Assembly (NCBI GenBank): GCA_005883865.1 | Contig: VBAO01000052.1 | Location: forward strand, 1 to 7,035 | DNA from: Candidatus Segetimicrobium genomatis | Lineage (GTDB): Bacteria; Sysuimicrobiota; Sysuimicrobiia; Sysuimicrobiales; Segetimicrobiaceae | DNA length: 7,035 nucleotides | Direction of reading: 5' to 3' | In this document: positions 1 through 6,065 of the stretch, one piece after another | Layout of the letters: every line of letters starts with the position of its first letter | How positions within the stretch are numbered: position 1 is the first letter of the stretch | Translations under genes and position numbers: made by a program | The notes under the pieces: generated by a model | Databases searched by the model: none | What the model was told of the DNA's origin: nothing | What the model saw: only the letters and a program-made list of their open reading frames with translations

Positions 1-124
1 GCTCGCGCAGGATGCGCCGGCCTTCCTCGAGGATCTGGGTGATGTAGGAGCGGAGCTCGCGCGTCTCGGGATCGATGAGCTGGTATTCTTCCTCGATGCC
101 GATCGTCAGCGACGGCCCCTTCAC
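1..124 (-). CDS. GCS2/YbdK-type carboxylate-amine ligase (N-terminal 41 codons only)
   Basis: Only the first 41 codons lie in the window; the rest continues past position 1. Starting from GTG at 124 the protein reads VKGPSLTIGIEEEYQLIDPE and then TRELRSYITQILEEGRRILR. The GIEEEYQLIDP block is the hallmark N-terminus of the GCS2 family (carboxylate-amine ligases, YbdK, and EgtA-like glutamate-cysteine ligases). Its glutamates bind the metal and ATP in the glutamine-synthetase-like fold. The start is fixed by a strong GGGGAGGA site 8 bases upstream, just after the stop of the permuted ATP-grasp gene. It is the third kind of amide-forming ligase in a row. The family call is firm from this short block. 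Whether it joins glutamate to cysteine or another amine cannot be told from the fragment. Confidence 0.88.
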   Translation of the reverse strand, partial: MKGPSLTIGIEEEYQLIDPETRELRSYITQILEEGRRILRE

Positions 125-132
125 GACGAAGA

Positions 133-140
133 TCCTCCCC
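133..140 (-). promoter_or_regulatory. Ribosome binding site of the GCS2-type gene
   Basis: GGGGAGGA on the minus strand, 8 bases before the GTG at 124. It lies in the 25-base gap after the permuted ATP-grasp stop and decides the start of the partial gene. Confidence 0.8.
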
Positions 141-149
141 CGGTGTGCC

Positions 150-1466
150 TCACCGCCGTTCCACCACGAAGGTCGGCACGGTCGAGCCGCCCCCCGCCGT
201 CACATTGACCAGCGCCGCCGTCGAGAGGCGCGTCAGGCATCCCTCCGCGTACGCGCCGTGGAACACGAACGGGTCGGTATCGAGCATCCGGTCGATGAAT
301 TCCACCCGGCCGCCCGCCAGGCTCGGATAGGGCTCGCGGGGCAGCGAGATCCGCTCCTGAACCACCGCGGGCTCGGTCAAGGCCCCCAGCACGGCCCGCT
401 CCCACGCCGCGGGGTCGACCTCCCACCCCAGCACGATTCCCTTGCCCCCGTAGTCATCGTTGGACTTGAGCACCAGGCGGTCTCGGTGCTCGAGGATGAA
501 CGGGATCAGGTCGACCGACCCGCCGCGGTAGAGCGTGCGGCGCTCCTCCACCCGGCGGGTCCAGGGGATGTGCGCCGCGATGGCCTGGCGCTCCTCGGCC
601 GAGAAGATGTCCGCGTTCCGCTCGTCGCTGAGCACCGCCAGGCTGCCCTTCTTGTGCAGGATCTTGCAGCGAAACGGATTGACCATGCACACCGCGCCGT
701 CCTGCACCGCGCGCACGACGGGGCTCCCGAGGCCCTCCCGGCCGATCAGCTCGCTCAGCAGCACGCGCTTGTAGATGAGGGTGACGGGGACCTCCCCGGC
801 CAGGAGCCGTCCCTGACGGTATTCGACCTCCCGGGGATCGGCGATCACGCAGTCGAGGCCCTGCGAGCGAAAGTACTCTTGAAACAGGACGAACTCGCTG
901 TAGGTCGGCACCTCGCGCCAGTCCAGGATCGCCATCCGCGGCGCCTCACGGCTCCCGCCCCACTCCCGGTACGCGTCGAGCAGCGCGTGCAACACCTCGC
1001 GCAGGAACCCCCGCATCACCGGCAGGCCGAGAAACACCTCCGAGAGGATATCGTTGTAGGCGCACGCCGCGGGTGTCTCCGCGTTGTACTCGGTGATCCA
1101 GACCTCGTCGCGCTCGGGGAGGAAGAAGCTGTCGAGCCGGGAGACGGGGCTGGGCTCCCGAAACTGGGCGGCCGAGCGCAGGAGGGTCTCCTCCCACTCG
1201 AGCAGCCCGAACTGGGCGCGGAACGCCGGGCTCGCCATCGCCGCGCGGTAGGCGGTATCGAACGCCCGCAGGAGCAGACGGACCCGCGCGGTCAGAAACC
1301 CGTACTGCTCGGCCGAGAGGAACCGGGGGCGCAGCACCGTGCACAGCGGCCGGTCGCCGAAGAACAGCCCGCGGCGGCGTTGCTGGTCGTCCAGCTGGGA
1401 TTGCGTCTCCGCCCCCTGCGCATCGCTCAACAGCCCGTGATAGGCGTCAATCGCTTCCCTGACCAC
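150..1466 (-). CDS. Circularly permuted ATP-grasp ligase (glutathionylspermidine synthase-like)
   Basis: A 438-residue protein of the circularly permuted ATP-grasp type (CP_ATPgrasp / glutathionylspermidine synthase-like clan), which also forms amide bonds with ATP. The N-terminal half has WITEYNAETPAACAYND (123-139), a substrate/metal region typical of the permuted enzymes. Next come MVNPFRCKILHKKGSLAVLS (261-280), equivalent to the NP..K block, and RLVLKSNDDYGGKGIVLGW (330-348), the ATP-binding Gly-rich segment. VVQERI (368-373) gives the hinge, and FHGAYAEGCLTRLSTAALVN (402-421) closes the active site. The GTG at 1466 is chosen because GGAGGT lies 8 bases before it. The frame is open for 25 more codons upstream, but those overlap the previous gene and look non-homologous. 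The gene overlaps its upstream neighbour by 20 bases and stops 25 bases before the GCS2-type gene. The product is unknown; its neighbours suggest a multi-step peptide or amide assembly. Confidence 0.88.
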   Translation of the reverse strand: MVREAIDAYHGLLSDAQGAETQSQLDDQQRRRGLFFGDRPLCTVLRPRFLSAEQYGFLTARVRLLLRAFDTAYRAAMASPAFRAQFGLLEWEETLLRSAAQFREPSPVSRLDSFFLPERDEVWITEYNAETPAACAYNDILSEVFLGLPVMRGFLREVLHALLDAYREWGGSREAPRMAILDWREVPTYSEFVLFQEYFRSQGLDCVIADPREVEYRQGRLLAGEVPVTLIYKRVLLSELIGREGLGSPVVRAVQDGAVCMVNPFRCKILHKKGSLAVLSDERNADIFSAEERQAIAAHIPWTRRVEERRTLYRGGSVDLIPFILEHRDRLVLKSNDDYGGKGIVLGWEVDPAAWERAVLGALTEPAVVQERISLPREPYPSLAGGRVEFIDRMLDTDPFVFHGAYAEGCLTRLSTAALVNVTAGGGSTVPTFVVERR

Positions 1467-2427
1467 CGGGGTGGACCTCCATCCTGTCGCCGGCCGGGCG
1501 CGGGGTGCTCCGGAGGAAGGCGTCCCACCGCGCTTCCGCACGGGGACGGGGCCGCATGGCCAGCCGGGTGACCATCGAAGCCATGTGGGTCACGGCCCAC
1601 TCGAAGTACGGTGGGGTCAGCGAGTTGACATCCATGTCGGGGGCGGGGTTCATGAAATCGATCGCGTACGGGGTCCCGTCCCGGATCGCCCACTCCACCG
1701 TGTTCATGTCGTACCCCAGGGCGCGCACGAGCGTGAGCGAATCCGCGACGATCCGCCGGCCGAGCTCGGGCGTCAGGTGCGCGTGCTCGACGAGGTAGCG
1801 GCGTTCCCGGGGATCGTACTTCATGGGCAGCACCTCCTCCCGTCCCAGGCAGAGGCACCGGACGTACTGGTCCCACCGGATGAACTCCTGGAGGATCATG
1901 GTGCTGAGGCCGGAGCGGTCATACTGGAAGATCACTTCGTCGAGCGAGCGACAGATGTAGACGTCCTTCCATCCTCCGCCGTGGGCGTCCTTGAGCACGC
2001 AGGGGAGCCCGACGTCCTCGATGAGCGCCCGCCAGTCGATCGGATAGGACAGGTTGCGCAGGCTGTCGGGGTGGACGATGCCCGGGACGTATTCCTTGTT
2101 GGGCAGGACCACCGTGCGGGGGCTGGCGACGCCCAGGGACGTGGCCAGCGACGCCTCGAAAAACTTGTCGTCGGCCGACCACATGAACGGGTTGTTCACG
2201 ACCGCGGCGCCCTGGAGCACCGCGTGCTTGAGGTAGGTCCGGTAGTACGGCACCTCGTGGGAGATGCGGTCGACGATGACGGCGTACGGGCAGGGATCGC
2301 CCATCCGGGTGCCGCCCAACGTGACGTACTCGGCGACCACCCCCTCCCGGCGCCGGTTCACTTCCTCGATGAACGCCGGAGGGAACGACCACTCACGCCC
2401 CACGAGCAGGCCGGCCTTGAGCTGCAA
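1447..2427 (-). CDS. RimK-like ATP-grasp carboxylate-amine ligase
   Basis: A 326-residue ATP-grasp protein. The family activates a carboxylate as an acyl phosphate and joins it to an amine or thiol. The pre-ATP-grasp region holds SADDKFFEASLATSLGVASP (84-103), as in RimK and D-Ala-D-Ala ligase relatives. The nucleotide-binding part includes LPCVLKDAHGGGWKDV (141-156), with Lys146 and a Gly-rich loop, and the hinge ILQEFI (178-183). Metal binding is provided by VEWAIRDGTPYAIDFMNPAP (244-263), with Glu245, Asp257 and Asn260 as likely ligands. All key residues are present, so it should be active. The TTG at 2427 is taken as the start because a G7 Shine-Dalgarno lies about 7 bases upstream and the protein begins naturally with LKAGLLVGREWSFPPAF. 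A GTG at codon 9 is less likely. The last 20 bases overlap the next gene, suggesting translational coupling. The substrates are unknown. Confidence 0.9.
   Translation of the reverse strand: MQLKAGLLVGREWSFPPAFIEEVNRRREGVVAEYVTLGGTRMGDPCPYAVIVDRISHEVPYYRTYLKHAVLQGAAVVNNPFMWSADDKFFEASLATSLGVASPRTVVLPNKEYVPGIVHPDSLRNLSYPIDWRALIEDVGLPCVLKDAHGGGWKDVYICRSLDEVIFQYDRSGLSTMILQEFIRWDQYVRCLCLGREEVLPMKYDPRERRYLVEHAHLTPELGRRIVADSLTLVRALGYDMNTVEWAIRDGTPYAIDFMNPAPDMDVNSLTPPYFEWAVTHMASMVTRLAMRPRPRAEARWDAFLRSTPRPAGDRMEVHPGGQGSD
1475..1480 (-). promoter_or_regulatory. Ribosome binding site of the permuted ATP-grasp gene
   Basis: GGAGGT on the minus strand, 8 bases before the GTG at 1466. It sits inside the last codons of the RimK-like gene, so it is exposed as ribosomes finish that gene. 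It supports the short start over the longer open frame that reaches back to 1541. Confidence 0.8.
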
Positions 2428-2446
2428 CGCGGATCCCCCCCTCTCG

Positions 2447-2461
2447 CCGCCGACTCGGCGG
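2447..2461. repeat. Short perfect inverted repeat between esterase and ATP-grasp genes
   Basis: CCGCCG, a 3-base loop, then CGGCGG: a 6-bp GC hairpin in the 60-base gap, ending about 20 bases before the TTG start. On the transcribed strand it is followed by GAGAG and a G-run, not a T-run, so it is not an intrinsic terminator. It might affect mRNA stability or access to the ribosome binding site, or be chance in GC-rich DNA. Confidence 0.35.
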
Positions 2462-2487
2462 TTAGGTGACGCCGACGCGGTCCGGTG

Positions 2488-3213
2488 TCATTGCGGTCCG
2501 CCCACGTAGAGCCGGATCATCTGCTGCCACCACGGCCAATCGTGGGCCCAGCCCTCCCAAAGGCGCAGCGCGTGCCAGATCTCCTTGCTCCACAGGGTGG
2601 TCGACAGGGCTTCGTTGTTGGGCCTGGATGGATCGTCGCGGCCGATGGCGATGATGATGTCGAGGCGCCGCAGGGCGTCCAACCGGTTCGGGGGCTCGTT
2701 GAGCAAGTAGTGGGAGGGGTTGTTGAAGTAGATGTCGTCGTTGGCGACCCCATCGGTCCACCGGGTGATATCGTAGAAGCCGCTCAGGCCGATCACCCGG
2801 CCGACCAACTGGGGATGCCGGAAGGAAAAGTTGACGGCGTGGTAGGCGCCGAAGCTCGCGCCGGCGACGATCAGGAAGGCGTTGGGATTGGTCCGGGCCG
2901 TCCAGGGGATCACTTCGGTCTGGATGTAGCGGTCGTACTCCACATGCCGCCGGGCCCGCTCGGCCGGGGAGCGCGACTTCGCGTACCAACTCTCCGCATC
3001 GACGCTGTCGACGCAGAACATCTGCAGCCATCCCTGCGCCAGGTGATCCTCGAGGGCCCCGACCATCCCCCGATCCTCCCAGTCGAAGAACCGGCCCATG
3101 GAGGTGGGAAACACGAGCAGGCGCGCGCCCCCGTGGCCGAACACCAGCGCGTCCATCTCCCGATCCAGCGCCGGGCTGTGCCATCGATGGAGGGTGCGTT
3201 GGACCGACCCCAT
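2488..3213 (-). CDS. Putative esterase, alpha/beta hydrolase fold
   Basis: A 241-residue cytoplasmic protein (no signal peptide or membrane segment) of the small esterase D-like group of alpha/beta hydrolases. The nucleophile elbow GASFGAYHAV places the catalytic Ser at residue 120. The acid is probably Asp193 or Asp194 in AIGRDDPSRPNN, and the His is His224 in EGWAHDWPWW, in the right order and spacing for a triad. Early strands carry LLVFPTSMGRFFDWED, typical of esterases with an oxyanion loop after the first strands. The ATG follows AAGGA by 6 bases. The gene begins 44 bases after serS and stops 60 bases before an ATP-grasp ligase, so it is the first gene of the ligase block. It may hydrolyse an ester, thioester or amide of the ligase product, or the name esterase may overstate what is known. 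The fold is secure; the substrate is unknown. Confidence 0.88.
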   Translation of the reverse strand: MGSVQRTLHRWHSPALDREMDALVFGHGGARLLVFPTSMGRFFDWEDRGMVGALEDHLAQGWLQMFCVDSVDAESWYAKSRSPAERARRHVEYDRYIQTEVIPWTARTNPNAFLIVAGASFGAYHAVNFSFRHPQLVGRVIGLSGFYDITRWTDGVANDDIYFNNPSHYLLNEPPNRLDALRRLDIIIAIGRDDPSRPNNEALSTTLWSKEIWHALRLWEGWAHDWPWWQQMIRLYVGGPQ

Positions 3214-3219
3214 GGACTG

Positions 3220-3224
3220 TCCTT
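3220..3224 (-). promoter_or_regulatory. Ribosome binding site of the esterase gene
   Basis: AAGGA on the minus strand, 6 bases before the ATG at 3213, within the 44-base serS-esterase gap. It is the only A-rich site here; the other genes use G-runs. Confidence 0.65.
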
Positions 3225-3257
3225 ATGAGGCCGGTCGCGGGAACTCCTCCGGGGGGC

Positions 3258-4535
3258 CTACGGGTGGGGGGGACGAAGCACCGTGCGCCCCCCCAGGTAG
3301 GGGACGAGCGGTGGGGGGAGGCGGACGGTGCCGTCCGCCTGCTGGCCGTTCTCGAGGATGGCGATGATCGCGCGCGTGCCGGCGACGGCGGTCCCGTTGA
3401 GCGTGTGAACGAACTCCAGCCCCCCGCCTCCGGTTGGGCGGAACCGGATGTTGAGTCCGCGGGCCTGAAAGTCCGTGCAGTTGCTGCACGACTGGGTCTC
3501 CCCATACCCGCCCCGGCCGGGCATCCACGTCTCGATATCGTACTTGCGGGCCGCGGGATCGCCGAGGTCTCCGGCCGCGATGTCGACGACCCGGTAGGGG
3601 AGCCCGAGGTCCTTCCACAGCCGCTCCTGCAGGGCAAGGAGGTAGTCGTGCTCCTCCCACGACCGATCGGGGTGGCAGTACGAGAACATCTCCACCTTGT
3701 CGAACTGGTGGACGCGGAACATCCCGCGCGTGTCCTTGCCGTGCGCCCCGGCTTCCCGCCTGAAGCAGGTCGAGATCCCGCACAGGCGGATCGGGAGGTC
3801 CGCCTCGCGCAGGACCTCGCCCACACACATGGAGCCCAGCGCCATCTCAGAGGTTCCGGCGAGGGCCAGGTCCTCACCCTCGATCCGGTAGACCATCTGC
3901 TCGTCCAGCGCGGCGCCCCCCATCATGCCGATCAGGTTCTCCCGCTTGATCAGGACCGGGGGAATCGTGGGGATGAACCCCTCGGCGCCCAGCCGGTCGA
4001 CCGCGTACCGGATCAGCGCCAGCTGCAAGAGCGCGCCGTCCCGGCGAAGGAAGTAGAACCGCGACCCCGCGACCTTGGCGCTGCGCTCCACATCGAGGAG
4101 GTCGAGCGAGGCCCCGAGGTCCACGTGATCGCGCGGGGGGAAGGCGAACTCCGGCGGGGCGCCGACGATCCGGAGCGTCACGCCGTCGTCCGGGCCGCCG
4201 TCGGGGACGGAGGGGTGGGGCGGGTTGGGCACCTGGCGGAGCAGCGTCTCGAGCCCGGCCTCGGCCGCCTGGAGCGCGGGCTCCTGGGCCTTGGCCTGCG
4301 CCGCGATGCGCTTCATCTCGGCGATGCGCTCCTCGCGGGCCGGGCCGGTCAGGCGGGGGATCTCCTGCGACGCCCGGTTCTGGGCGGCCCGGAGGACCTC
4401 GACCTGCTGCACGAGCTCGCGGCGGCGGCGGTCGGCCTCGAGCACGCGATCGACCAGGGTCGGGTCGGCGCGCCTTTTGCGCAGCGCGGCCCGGAACGCG
4501 TCGGGCTGCTCGCGGATCAGCTTGAGGTCGACCAC
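3258..4535 (-). CDS. serS: Seryl-tRNA synthetase
   Basis: This class II aminoacyl-tRNA synthetase charges tRNA-Ser (and tRNA-Sec where present) with serine using ATP. With the GTG start at 4535 it is 425 residues, the usual bacterial length. The N-terminus VVDLKLIREQPD matches the family start, and a GGGGGG Shine-Dalgarno lies 8 bases upstream. The frame stays open further upstream, but that extension would sit inside the serA ACT region and is not homologous. Residues about 28-100 are rich in Arg, Glu, Ala and Leu and form the tRNA-binding coiled-coil arm. The core shows LAGTSEMALG (226-234), motif 2 CFRREAGAHGKDTRGMFRVH (257-276), SCSNCTDFQARG (349-360) and motif 3 NGTAVAGTRAIIAILEN (380-396), then PYLGG. 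Residue 360 is Gly where most bacterial SerRS have Arg (QARR). The gene otherwise looks intact. Its position after serA links serine supply to its use. Confidence 0.97.
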   Translation of the reverse strand: MVDLKLIREQPDAFRAALRKRRADPTLVDRVLEADRRRRELVQQVEVLRAAQNRASQEIPRLTGPAREERIAEMKRIAAQAKAQEPALQAAEAGLETLLRQVPNPPHPSVPDGGPDDGVTLRIVGAPPEFAFPPRDHVDLGASLDLLDVERSAKVAGSRFYFLRRDGALLQLALIRYAVDRLGAEGFIPTIPPVLIKRENLIGMMGGAALDEQMVYRIEGEDLALAGTSEMALGSMCVGEVLREADLPIRLCGISTCFRREAGAHGKDTRGMFRVHQFDKVEMFSYCHPDRSWEEHDYLLALQERLWKDLGLPYRVVDIAAGDLGDPAARKYDIETWMPGRGGYGETQSCSNCTDFQARGLNIRFRPTGGGGLEFVHTLNGTAVAGTRAIIAILENGQQADGTVRLPPPLVPYLGGRTVLRPPHP

Positions 4536-6064
4536 CGGATCATCCCCCCACGCGCCTGCGTGCGCGGCCTCACAGCCGGACGGCCTGGACTTTGAAGATG
4601 CCGCCCGCTCCCTCGATCTCGCGCACCGCCGCCGGCGGGGCCGGCGCGTCGACGGTGAGGACCATGACGGCGGCGCCGCCCGCGTCCCGCCGCCCGACGT
4701 GCATGTTCGCGATGTTGACCCCATGCCGGCCCAGAATCGTCCCGACCGCGCCGATCATCCCCGGCCGGTCCTCGTTCCAGACGAAGAGCATGTGCTCGGG
4801 TCTGGCTCTCGGCGACGATCTGGCTCGCGAAGTCCTCGCACAGGTCCGAGTGGGCTTCGCTGATGCGGAGGCCGCGGTCCTTGGCCGTCACCAGCGCGTT
4901 GACCAGGTTCACGGGGTGGTCGGAGACGCGGGCCAAGAGGCCGGCGAGGAGCGAGGCGGTCAGGGCCGGCGTGTCCATCCGCGCCACCTCGCCCTCGTAG
5001 GCGACGGCGACCGCGCTCAACCGGCCCTCCGCGATCTGCTGGGTGAGCGCGCCGAGGACGCGCGCCAGGTGCATGAACGGATCGAGGCGCCGCCACGCCT
5101 CCTCCCCCAGGGCGGGGGCGTTGACGGCCCCGTGGACCGGCTCCCCGCGCAGCGCGGCGAGGACCTGCTCGGCGATGTCCACGGCGATCGACCGCTGGGC
5201 TTCGAGCGTCGACCCCCCGAGGTGGGGGGTCAGGACCACGTCCGGACGGGAGAGGAGCGGATGGCCCGCGGCCGGCGGCTCCTGCGCAAGGACGTCCAGC
5301 GCCGCGCCCCCCACCTGCCCTTCGTCCAGCGCCCCGAGGAGCGCGTCCTCGTCGACGAGGCCGCCGCGGGCGCAGTTGACGAGGAGCGCGCCGCGCTTCA
5401 TCCCGGCGAGTTCGGTCCGCCCGATCAAGGCGCGGGTATCCTGCCCCAGGGGAACGTGAAGGGTCAGGACGTCGGACTGGCCGAGGATCTCCGCCCACGT
5501 CCCCAGCTCCACTCCGAGACGCCGGGCCCGCTCCTCTGAGACGTAGGGATCGTAGGCGCGGAGCCGCATCCCGAAGGCGGCGGCCCGGCGCGCGACCTCG
5601 CCCCCGATCTTCCCGAGCCCGACCAGGCCGAGGGTCTTCCCGGAGAGCTCGGTCCCGACGAACCCTTCGCGGGTCCACCGCCCCGACGCGGCGGCCGCGT
5701 GGGCCTGCGGGATGCGCCGCACCAGAGCCAGGAGCATCGCCATCGTGTGCTCCGCGGCCGCGACCGTGCTGCTCCCGGGGGTGTTGAGCACGAGGATCCC
5801 GCGCCGCGTGGCCGCCTCGACGTCGATGTTGTCCACGCCGACCCCCGCGCGGCCGATCGCCCGGAGGCCGTCGGCCCGCGCCAGCGCCGCCGCCGAGACC
5901 CGCGTCCGGCTGCGGACGATCACGGCGTCCATCCCGGGCAGCTGGTCCGCCAGCTCCGATTCGGTGAGTCCCGCGCGGACCACCACCTCGCCCGTCCCCC
6001 GCAGCCGGGCCAGGCCCTCCTCGGCCAGGCCGTCGGCGACCAGCACGCGCACCGGCGCCGTCAT
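4517..6064 (-). CDS. serA: D-3-phosphoglycerate dehydrogenase, C-terminal frame disrupted
   Basis: SerA oxidises 3-phosphoglycerate to 3-phosphohydroxypyruvate with NAD, the first step of the phosphorylated serine pathway. The ATG (6064) follows a GGGGAGG Shine-Dalgarno by 10 bases and lies one base after the aminotransferase stop. The catalytic part is complete: Rossmann motif GLGKIG at residues 149-154, and catalytic Arg233 (NCARGGLVDE), Glu262 (AQEPP) and His281 (TPHLGGST). An allosteric substrate-binding (ASB) domain starts at about residue 314 (VNAP) and includes HPVNLVNALVTAKDRG. Homology stops at about residue 420 (QIVAES). The open frame then runs on as about 95 non-homologous residues to 4517, overlapping the start of serS. 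The genuine ACT domain lies in another frame (see 4570-4806), and about 30 residues of the late ASB domain appear to be missing. The coordinates given are those of the uninterrupted frame. Either a real mutation removed serine feedback control or the sequence contains an error. Confidence 0.85.
   Translation of the reverse strand: MTAPVRVLVADGLAEEGLARLRGTGEVVVRAGLTESELADQLPGMDAVIVRSRTRVSAAALARADGLRAIGRAGVGVDNIDVEAATRRGILVLNTPGSSTVAAAEHTMAMLLALVRRIPQAHAAAASGRWTREGFVGTELSGKTLGLVGLGKIGGEVARRAAAFGMRLRAYDPYVSEERARRLGVELGTWAEILGQSDVLTLHVPLGQDTRALIGRTELAGMKRGALLVNCARGGLVDEDALLGALDEGQVGGAALDVLAQEPPAAGHPLLSRPDVVLTPHLGGSTLEAQRSIAVDIAEQVLAALRGEPVHGAVNAPALGEEAWRRLDPFMHLARVLGALTQQIAEGRLSAVAVAYEGEVARMDTPALTASLLAGLLARVSDHPVNLVNALVTAKDRGLRISEAHSDLCEDFASQIVAESQTRAHALRLERGPAGDDRRGRDDSGPAWGQHREHARRAAGRGRRRRHGPHRRRAGPAGGGARDRGSGRHLQSPGRPAVRPRTQARGGMIRWSTSS
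4570..4806 (-). pseudogene. serA: Displaced ACT domain of serA (out of frame)
   Basis: Read in the frame one base away from the serA open frame, this stretch encodes RPEHMLFVWNEDRPGMIGAV, then NIANMHVGRR and AVMVLTVDAP, and ends VQAVRL followed by TGA at 4570. This is a standard PGDH ACT domain, the part that binds serine for feedback inhibition and holds the tetramer together. The expected TGA lies 34 bases before the serS start, a more natural gene boundary than the overlapping stop at 4517. In relatives a segment with a vaGT-type and an idG-type motif separates the QIVAES region from PEGHML, and it is absent here. The frames fit a lost segment whose length is 2 modulo 3. Independent translation from the ATG at 4791 is possible, but only a weak GAG lies upstream. 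Confidence 0.8.
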
Positions 6065-6065
6065 G

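Noticed and set aside
75..1571. Long plus-strand open frame of 498 codons
   Set aside because: It is antisense to two clear ligase genes, rich in Arg, Pro, Gly and His, and matches no family. Such shadows are common in high-GC DNA.
3214..3257. Terminator or promoter between serS and the esterase
   Set aside because: The 44 bases hold no stem followed by T-run and no clear -35/-10 pair. GC-rich promoters without a strong consensus cannot be excluded.
2462..3877. Minus-strand open frame of 471 codons across serS and the esterase
   Set aside because: Both halves are out of frame with well-recognised proteins, and its Arg/Ser/Pro-rich text has no domain.
3225..4595. Long plus-strand open frame of 456 codons
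   Set aside because: It lies fully antisense to seryl-tRNA synthetase and has the low-complexity composition of a reverse-frame shadow.
4795..4807. Programmed ribosomal frameshift in serA
   Set aside because: A +1 shift would join the frames but could not restore the roughly 30 missing residues. I see no slippery codon run or stimulatory structure.
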